Made by a program: the position numbers and the translations under genes
The notes under the pieces: generated by a model
What the model was told of the DNA's origin: nothing
Databases searched by the model: none
The model's input: only the letters and a program-made list of their open reading frames with translations
Source: Helicoverpa zea
Lineage: Eukaryota > Arthropoda > Insecta > Lepidoptera > Noctuidae
Length of the DNA stretch: 64,000 bases
Direction of reading: 5' to 3'
Assembly (NCBI RefSeq): GCF_022581195.2
Contig: NC_061461.1
Coordinates: 8,370,001-8,434,000, forward strand
Shown: piece after piece, positions 57,086 through 64,000 of the stretch
Numbering within the stretch: the stretch's first letter is position 1
How the letters are laid out: each line of letters opens with the position of its first letter

Positions 57086-57329
57086 TATACTCTATTTACA
57101 ATAACATTAGAAATTTAAGTAAACCTTTTTTACTGTTTGTTCAACCGATTTTGACTTCTATTCCGTAGACAAAAGAACGGAATTGAAAGCAAAATAGTGG
57201 TTACAATACCAAGTATTTACTGCAGCCGCCATTAATCATACTACTAACGCAATAGAAGTCAAAATCGGTTGCACAAACAGTAAAAAAGGTTTACTTAAAT
57301 TTCTAATGTTATTTTAAATGGAGTATAGG
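57086..57329. mobile_element. MITE with about 75-bp TIRs (244 bp)
   Basis: The left arm runs from TATACTCTATTT through AATAACATTAGAAATTTAAG, TAAACCTTTTTTACTGTTTG and CAACCGATTTTGACTTCTAT. The right arm is its mirror with very few differences. A 60-codon frame ending inside the left arm (56,936-57,118) is not a gene. Confidence 0.87.
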
Positions 57330-57334
57330 TACTT

Positions 57335-58745
57335 AGTAAGTGTGACTTTATTTCTTTAATCACTTTACTAAACGCAGGTATATGTATATGTTGCTTATAC
57401 ACCTAATGCTTGCCAATTTCGGGTAGGTATATCTATTTTTATATAATCATTTTTCGAAGACAAAACAATTTTTTTTTACTCTAACTCAGAAACATGCACA
57501 TGCACTAGTTTAATGATTAGTACATCTTAAATGCGGATTATTGACCCCATAACAGCAAATAAATGAACCAATCGAATGCACGTCAGATAAAATTATACCA
57601 GTCAACGGTCCAATAAACACACTCACTTTACTATTTAAAACAATTAATACAAAACAGACGTGTCTAATTACGGCCTAACATCATTAATCACGTTGTTAAA
57701 ACAGACGTCGCCGCGGGGCAAGACAGTACAAGTCACTACAGTTATTACAAAATACTTACTAACATATAGAAACCTAGTTTTTGTCGTGACCTGTTATCGA
57801 GCGCCAACAAGCCTATGGGTCACTGACCTCTTGGCTACATTGACCCCAGAATATAATGTTGTTAAGATCAAAGCCACAGGCACATACCTAATTAAATTAA
57901 GCACTATATGGAAATAAAGATTTAATTTTTTAAGTTACTTATATTTTATTGCTAGGGTCTGCGCTACTTTATACGAGTTTAATGCGTTTGCGAGCAAGCG
58001 TAGGTACTTATGATAAGAGATAAGAATAAGTGATACATGTTAATTAATCTGTCTATTTATGTGCCAATTGAACACTTGCTCTTTTAGAAAATTGACAGCT
58101 ATTTATATATAAATGTAACTGAATAAATTGCTTGACAAGATTTTGTTTGAAAAAATTTATGGCTATTAATTCATAGAATATCTATTATGCAAGGCCTCAC
58201 GCAGTTGTTTTTAGAATTTTTGAGTTTTTATTTATAATGTATTTTTTATTTACATACTCATATGTTATAATACAAGTATTTTATGTTAAGAAAGCGATGT
58301 TCAAAACGTATTTCAGGTGCTATATGTAAGATGATAATCAAAGAATAACTGTATCACAACTCGCATCGGCCTTTAAATACGGCATTCATAATTATATAAA
58401 CAGGAAGAATTAGTAAATATAAATATTAGTGCCTTCAATTTACGCATAATATATCTATGAATAATATAAGTTACTCTAAATACGAAATATTTATGTATCA
58501 GATGTCAATTATTTTGTTGATTTCATCAAAAACGCATTTGATTAGCCTTGGCAATAATGCAGTTTGGCAATATTCGTCTAATGAGATCTTGACACATTTG
58601 CAAGAAGGTGACAGGACACTCTACTAACATCATCATCATCACTATTTACCATGTACCTTATTAAAAAGATTGTGATCCCTGGCGCTAATAAATATTGCAA
58701 TTCATGCGTCCTCCTAATATGCTAAAATGTGAAAGTTTATGACAA
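57335..58745. other. Intergenic DNA, nothing recognised
   Basis: An 85-codon + frame at 57,660-57,917 has no recognised domain. No TIR pair or tandem repeat seen. Confidence 0.4.
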
Positions 58746-58749
58746 TTTA

Positions 58750-58892
58750 TGGATGTGTGATTGTTATTCTTTCACCCAAAAACGGTTGGAAAAATTTGGT
58801 TGAAATATGGTATGTAGATAGTTGATACCCTGGATACAGGTTACTTTTTGTCAACACATCACGCGGGCGAAGCAGCGGCCTGAAGCTAGTTG
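58750..58892 (+). repeat. Dispersed repeat tail
   Basis: ACGGTTGGAAAAATTTGGTT, ATACCCTGGATACAGGTTAC, then CACGCGGGCGAAGCAGCGGC and a GAAGCTAGT end, the same 3' signature as the repeat at 16,366-16,560 on the other strand. Confidence 0.6.
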
Positions 58893-58894
58893 AG

Positions 58895-59765
58895 TCATAT
58901 AAAAAATAGGTATGCCAGGCTCAGAGATTATTTTTATATTCCAAAAAAAGAGCTAAGGACTATAAAAGGATCGAGTGGGTAATTAATATTACCCCTATGG
59001 GGTTCAAAAAAAATGCGAGCGAGCTTCTGACTATCAGAGCCTACAGTGTCGATATTACTCGATAAACGTAAAATGTCATAAAATGTCTGGAATTTGATGT
59101 TACAATGTAGATGGAGCGTGTTTCATGTTACGGGATAGTAATTTACTGAAATAGTTTTAATGTAGATTAAATATGAATAAAGTTGAAGTGTGTCTGTGAA
59201 ATCCAAGCCGCGCCTAGCGGTTTCTCTTCTCTTTTATAGTAATTCTTCGTTGTCCATCTGAGTTTGGAAATAATGTATCATATCCAGTTCACAGCTATGC
59301 AAACTTAAGTCAACATAATGTGGCTAGTTACCGTTAGGGGAACCATTAACAAGTTCAATTTAATTAAAAAGTCTCAGGATAGCCCTTGTAGCCGAGACTT
59401 TCACATAATGAAGGATGAAATCCGCAGTCATCACATTACTACCCCAAATCGACCGATTGCAATTTCTTGATAAATAGAAGACAAAACCTCACATTTAAGC
59501 TAAACATTAAATTAATTTAGAAAAAATAACCGTTGAAACTAAGTGTTGCACAAAACAAAAAAACGCATCCACACATTTCAACTTCCTGCATTCACAAAAT
59601 TAGTTCACCTTCGTTTCACATTTTATTTTTATAATGATATAAAAAATAATTTTAATTTCAAAAGAGACCTTACACACAACATTTGTGATACAATTATGCG
59701 CCATTTTTACTAAAATTACCTAGAAACTTGACAATGGCGAGGCCGCTTTGTTTCCTGAGATTTGG
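58895..59765. other. Upstream region of the third cuticular gene
   Basis: No gene. No repeat recognised. Confidence 0.4.
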
Positions 59766-59770
59766 TTAAC

Positions 59771-59778
59771 TATATAAG
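59771..59778 (+). promoter_or_regulatory. TATA box of the cuticular gene at 59.8 kb
   Basis: TATATAAG, 66 bp before the ATG at 59,837. Predicted start near CATTCAACAC (about 59,801-59,810). Confidence 0.7.
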
Positions 59779-59836
59779 CTGACATTTTTCGTTTGGCTAA
59801 CATTCAACACATCATATTCCGACATACTACATCAAA

Positions 59837-62800
59837 ATGATCGCTAAGGTAAGAACAGTGATATATTGTCAATTTATAATGCATCATCACGAGGTCGTAT
59901 AAACATACTATTAAAATTATTAACAGTGTTGCGGTGTTAGTGCAGTGTTAAAAAATAAGTGTCTGTGAACATTTTTAATTATCATGAAGTGGTTCCTTAG
60001 TTGCCAAGTAGGAACTACTAATCCTGGAATAATCCAGATTATATCCCAAATGGTGATAAAAGCCTAATATGTAGTTTTGGTACCATGGCAAAAGCACAAA
60101 GTATTGTAATCGCCTAAGACGTGGGGTGTGCAAGTACTTTTTATTCACCCTATCATGAAAACTGATTTTAAATTAAATTACGTTAACTTCAAATTAGATA
60201 TTTACCCAATCGAAATTCAATCAATAAATATTATGCTATAAAAAAAACTTTTTTACAAAAAAAATATAACCGACTTCCCAAAACACTAAAAAGCAAAAAA
60301 AAAGTTTTAGGTGCATCGGCCTAGAAGTCGGTGTCTATATAATGGATGTCCCTGAGTTAATTTTGCCACCGACTTCTAGGCCGATGCACCTAAAATTTTT
60401 TTTTTGCTTTTTAGTGTTTTGGGAAGTCGGTTATATTTTTTTTGTAAAAAAGTTTTTTATTTTGAGCTTTTCAGTGAAAGGAATAGGTCACTATCCACAT
60501 AACTGGAAAGTTCTCATTGATACGAAGAATCCCACACACGACGCCCAAACACGAGGTAGTTTTTATTTTCAGTTATCGAGCTCCCTCGACCTTCTCTGGT
60601 CTCCATCATCAGGTTAGCTCCAAACCTTCACTGTTGCAAAGGTCTCGTCAATACGAATAATATAAGCCCAAACACGCGGTAGTTTACAGACTCAGTTGTC
60701 CAGTTCCCTCGACCTTCTCTGGTCTCCATCATCAGGTCAGCTCCAAACCTTCACTGTTGAATAGTGCTATCAGGCATACATATGAGTGTCAACGTTGAAC
60801 CCTATGTTTGCTTACAACTTTCGAAAGTTGCCCTCGATTTCTCAGGGTTTCCATCATCAGATCCTGACCTGATGACTATGGGACCAACTGGCAGCTATTC
60901 CGCGTCGAACAAAAAAAGAATCACGTAAATCGGTCTATAAACCTCGGAGTAATCGATGTACATACATAGAAAAAAATATATATATACAATACCGGCCGAA
61001 TTGATAACCTCCTCCTTTTTGGGAAGTCGGTTAAAAAGTGAAATATTTGAAAATATTATCAAGCAATATACCAGTTTCATCAGAATTTTGTAACGACGAC
61101 TACGAAGTGTACTGAGATCTAAAATTCTAATAATCTAAAACCGATGCCTTTAATCAAAAACTAGCTTCAAAAATATCCCGGATACCATATTTTTTAGCGT
61201 CCAAGTTACCGACATCGAGATTAGTGAAACGGTGACGTTGGCACAGTTTTGGGCCTTTGCCAGAATTTAATTTTTCTCTCAGGCATGTGAAAATATTTTT
61301 GAGCCTGAACTGACTTTTATGGTTTTCTTACGTCTTTTATGAGCCTATTCTGAAACGTTTTAATACTTCCAAGTCTTCGAACGAGGATTAATTTAAGTTG
61401 GATGTTTATAGTTTAGTTCCACTAAATATTTCAAAAAAAAAAATTACAGTATCAAAATTACAAGAAAGAAATCGTGAATAAATGTCATTTGTTTATAAAC
61501 GAACTAAAACATACAAGTCACACTTGACTAGCCACAAACTAGATCAACCTATTTACTATTATTCTAAATCCACTGAAAGGCTTGCCTAACCCAGTTCTTA
61601 TTAAGTAACGGTGGCCTTTAAGCGAATCAATCAGTACAGGTTTTAAATCTCTGGCAAGAGACAGCTTTCATAATGTCTGTCACATGTGCAATCAAGTCTA
61701 TCATTAATCATAATGTCTAATGGGAATTAATAAGTAAGATATTCCCCTTAATATATTATAATATGTCCTGCAATGTGGATGTCCTGCAATCATCAGTTGA
61801 TGTTACCGACCTGACCTTTTCCTAAAGTTTAAGCGCTTTAAAATGATCAAGAGTCGATTACTTCCATATAAATCTTATAACGTGAATACGAGGTAACCAC
61901 TTCATAGGTCTTGAAGCCGCGCTGTTGTAGATTGTTTGTATTCTGATTTTCTGGATTAATCTTAAACATGTTCCGCGTAAGTGAACTTATTTTCTGGGTA
62001 TTTGTTTAGAATTAAACTAGCGTGAGCTTTTACGCAATTATCATAACAGTGAAACCAATCCTTGTGAAGTGATTGAAGTCATATCTGTTGTGATTTATTT
62101 TAATCCATTTCTATAATTGTCGACTTATTTATTAATCAGACTGCGTATTAAATACAGAATAGACTATGTTAACTATAAATTGCAATAAAGTAATCACACT
62201 TCTAGCGTAATAAAAATAAATAATTAGCGCTTTACACGGTTCAAGTAAATATTCATCGATTCCGGTTATCAATAAATCTACAAAGCAAAGTTCCGTGATC
62301 CCTATACGGGTAAAAATACGACATCTCAAAGAAAACTGTTAATTACTTTAGTGATACCAGTCTTATTAATTTACGTAGGTGGAAGAATAATGTGGATTGT
62401 CTTGTGACAGTCACTTGTTTACATCGTTTCGCAATTGTCAAGGTATTGACCTCGAAAGCACCCTAACGACTAGTGCAGTACGGCAGACGGACCAAGATAT
62501 AGGCCTACATTTTCAAGTTGTCAAAATTTTGTTTCGTCACGCTATGACTATTAAAGGGTTAATAAAACTTCAAGGTAGTAGTAATGAGAGAACGGTTGAG
62601 TAATTGAATACGATGTCACTCGCGATTGTTTTAAAAAAGAGGCTACCTAAGTAGTGTCGCAACTGAATTAGGTAGGTGCTCATTTGTAATAGTGACAAGA
62701 AGACGCTAAAGTTTTAATGATCTAATTCAAAAACTCACTGTCACCATTAGATTAAACTTTAATTATTTCTTTAATTCTAGCACTATAGCCAATAAGCTTC

Positions 62801-63246
62801 AATTTGTATACTTAATATTATGTTATTTGTTACAGTTCGCCGTAATTCTCTGCCTGGTCGGCTTGGCTTGCGCCGGCGGCTGGGGTGGTGGCCTAGGCTA
62901 CGGCTCAGGCCTTGGCTACTCCTCAGGCCTCGGCTACGGCCTCGGGTATTCCGGCTACGTAGCACCCGCATACACAGCTCCCATCGTCACTAAGGCCGTT
63001 GTTGCGGCTCCCATTGTAACCAAAGCGGTTATCCCTGCAGTTTCGTATGCACCAGCGGTTTCTACCGTCTCCCGTTACCAAGTACACTCGTCTCCTATTG
63101 TGAAGTCTTATGTAGCTCCTGCTGTGTCTTACGCGTCTTATGCTTCTCCTTACTCTGTTTCTTACGGTGGCCATGGATACGGTGGTCTTGGGTACGCCGG
63201 CTACGGAGGCCTCGGCCACGGTTACTCTTCCAAGTACCTTTGGTAA
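59837..63246 (+). CDS. Gly/Tyr-rich cuticular protein (140 aa)
   Basis: Exon 1 is 59,837-59,848 (MIAK), the intron 59,849-62,835 (2,987 bp, GT-AG, phase 0) and exon 2 62,836-63,246. The TTG-led open frame at 62,827 is an artefact of reading through the acceptor. The signal peptide is MIAKFAVILCLVGLACAGG. The mature protein has an N-terminal glycine-tyrosine block (GLGYGSGLGYSSGLGYG), a middle with two near-identical APIVTKAV units and a retinin-like stretch (AVSYAPAVSTVSRYQVHSSP, then IVKSYVAP), and a C-terminal GYGGLG block ending SSKYLW. Gly-Tyr repeats with an AP-rich middle are typical of low-complexity cuticular structural proteins. Tyr may serve in cross-linking (family knowledge). The intron is nine times longer than in the sister genes and contains an inserted repeat at 60,243-61,036. 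Confidence 0.85.
60243..61036 (+). repeat. GGGAAGTCGGT dispersed repeat with foldback head, in an intron
   Basis: The head is a foldback: 60,243-60,333 (AAATATAACCGACTTCCCAA ... TCGGCCTAGAAGTCGG) is mirrored at about 60,368-60,458. Then come two tandem units marked CTCTGGTCTCCATCATCAGG at 60,594 and 60,717 (123-bp period) and the TCAGGGTTTCCATCATCAGA to CCTCCTCCTTTTTGGGAAG end module. Same family as 34,479-35,237 (three units) and 11,791-12,010 (end module). A frame across the head (60,342-60,617) is not a gene. Confidence 0.85.
61040..62830 (+). other. Rest of the long intron, nothing recognised
   Basis: AT-rich intron of the Gly/Tyr-rich cuticular gene. A 68-codon frame (62,397-62,603) has no recognised domain. 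No second promoter or exon found. Confidence 0.45.
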
Positions 63247-63392
63247 GATGACGGACAGAAATTGTATATATGTACTTAGCAAAATTGATCACTCTGTATC
63301 TTGTTGTAAATTGTAAATATTATTGTACTTCTCTCTGTATAGTATGGCTGTTTTAATTTATAGCAGATTTATGTTTCTTTTTTTATGTGTTC

Positions 63393-63398
63393 AATAAA
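63393..63398 (+). promoter_or_regulatory. Poly(A) signal AATAAA
   Basis: 147 bp after the TAA of the Gly/Tyr-rich cuticular gene. Confidence 0.75.
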
Positions 63399-63404
63399 TT
63401 TGTA

Positions 63405-64000
63405 CCTGTCTTAATGAAGAATTTTTATTTGGTTTCCTTGTGAAGTGGTTTGATGTGATTTGAAGTGCGATAAGCATGGGAATGATCGAACTAAACTTAT
63501 TTTTACAAGCTTTTATTTAACTTGCAATGTATGTATGTATGTATGTGTTCGTGTTCGGGTGAAATTTTTTGCAATGAATTTGCTTATGCTGTAAGGAAAA
63601 TATTGAAACGATAATGAATTTATTACTTATTTTGAATTTAAATAAAACATACACGACGGTGTTTTCTTTCATACTGCTGTTTCCAACATTGTTGAGTTAT
63701 TAAAAAAACATCGACCTGCTCTTTTATCGAGATATTTTATCAACGAAACGAAGGTAAACATTTCATTTCACACAACAATTTAAAAAATACTCTCATGGAA
63801 ATACAAATTTCTACTGAAAAAAGCGCAACTGGAATTAGATTAGGTACTAAGTAAATCGTTCAATAAGATCTAATTTATGTTTCTGAACATACCTATTACC
63901 TTCACTAGGTAATTAGTGTACAAGATTATAAAGCTCTTGTTTAACGACTCGCTATAATCTGTCACTTGAACAGGCTTTTCTTGTTAGCGAATCTTAATAA
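63405..64000. other. Downstream region to the window edge
   Basis: AT-rich; nothing recognised except a GTAT/ATGT microsatellite at about 63,527-63,546. Confidence 0.45.
63527..63546 (+). repeat. ATGT microsatellite
   Basis: About five ATGT units. Confidence 0.8.

Noticed and set aside
62827..62835. TTG start for the Gly/Tyr-rich protein
   Set aside because: These bases are the end of the intron (acceptor TTGTTACAG); the real start is the ATG at 59,837, as in the sister genes.

Overview
The window is AT-rich animal nuclear DNA, almost certainly from a moth (Lepidoptera, probably noctuid). Evidence: short, TATA-driven, intron-split cuticular protein genes; tRNA-derived SINEs of the type common in noctuids; a very high density of small TIR elements; and spliced exons with GT-AG borders. 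There are no operons, no prokaryotic signals, no CRISPR array and no virus genes. The species assignment is inference from pattern, not from a search.

Layout. 1-2,500: the last five coding exons of a prominin-like pentaspan membrane protein gene on the + strand, its stop codon, and a perfect 144-bp tandem duplication carrying two poly(A) signals. 2,500-42,800: about 40 kb with no host gene I can support. It is filled by small TIR elements (MITEs), tRNA-derived SINEs and their tails, minisatellites and dispersed moth repeats. Notable items are an internally deleted DDE transposon (7.3-8.2 kb), a 122-bp minisatellite (16.8-17.3 kb), a near-identical inverted pair of GC-rich MITEs (30.3-31.3 kb), a 422-bp foldback (33.8-34.2 kb), a MITE nested in another MITE (36.15-36.92 kb) and a 646-bp element with 160-bp TIRs (39.0-39.7 kb).

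42,800-63,400: three + strand genes for low-complexity secreted cuticular proteins, at 42.9-43.9, 52.4-53.4 and 59.8-63.2 kb. They share one plan: TATA box, about 35-40 nt of leader, a first coding exon of only four codons ending in Lys, a phase-0 intron, a second exon finishing the signal peptide and encoding the whole mature protein, and a C-terminal Trp. This points to a small tandem family of exoskeleton genes. Between them lie a hAT element with a perfect 8-bp target duplication (45.6-47.3 kb), several MITEs and hairpins, and a repeat inserted in the long intron of the third gene.

No new multi-gene system is evident. The most unusual content is structural: paired or nested inverted MITEs, several unrelated TIR families that all use 3-bp target duplications, and tandem arrays carried inside mobile elements.
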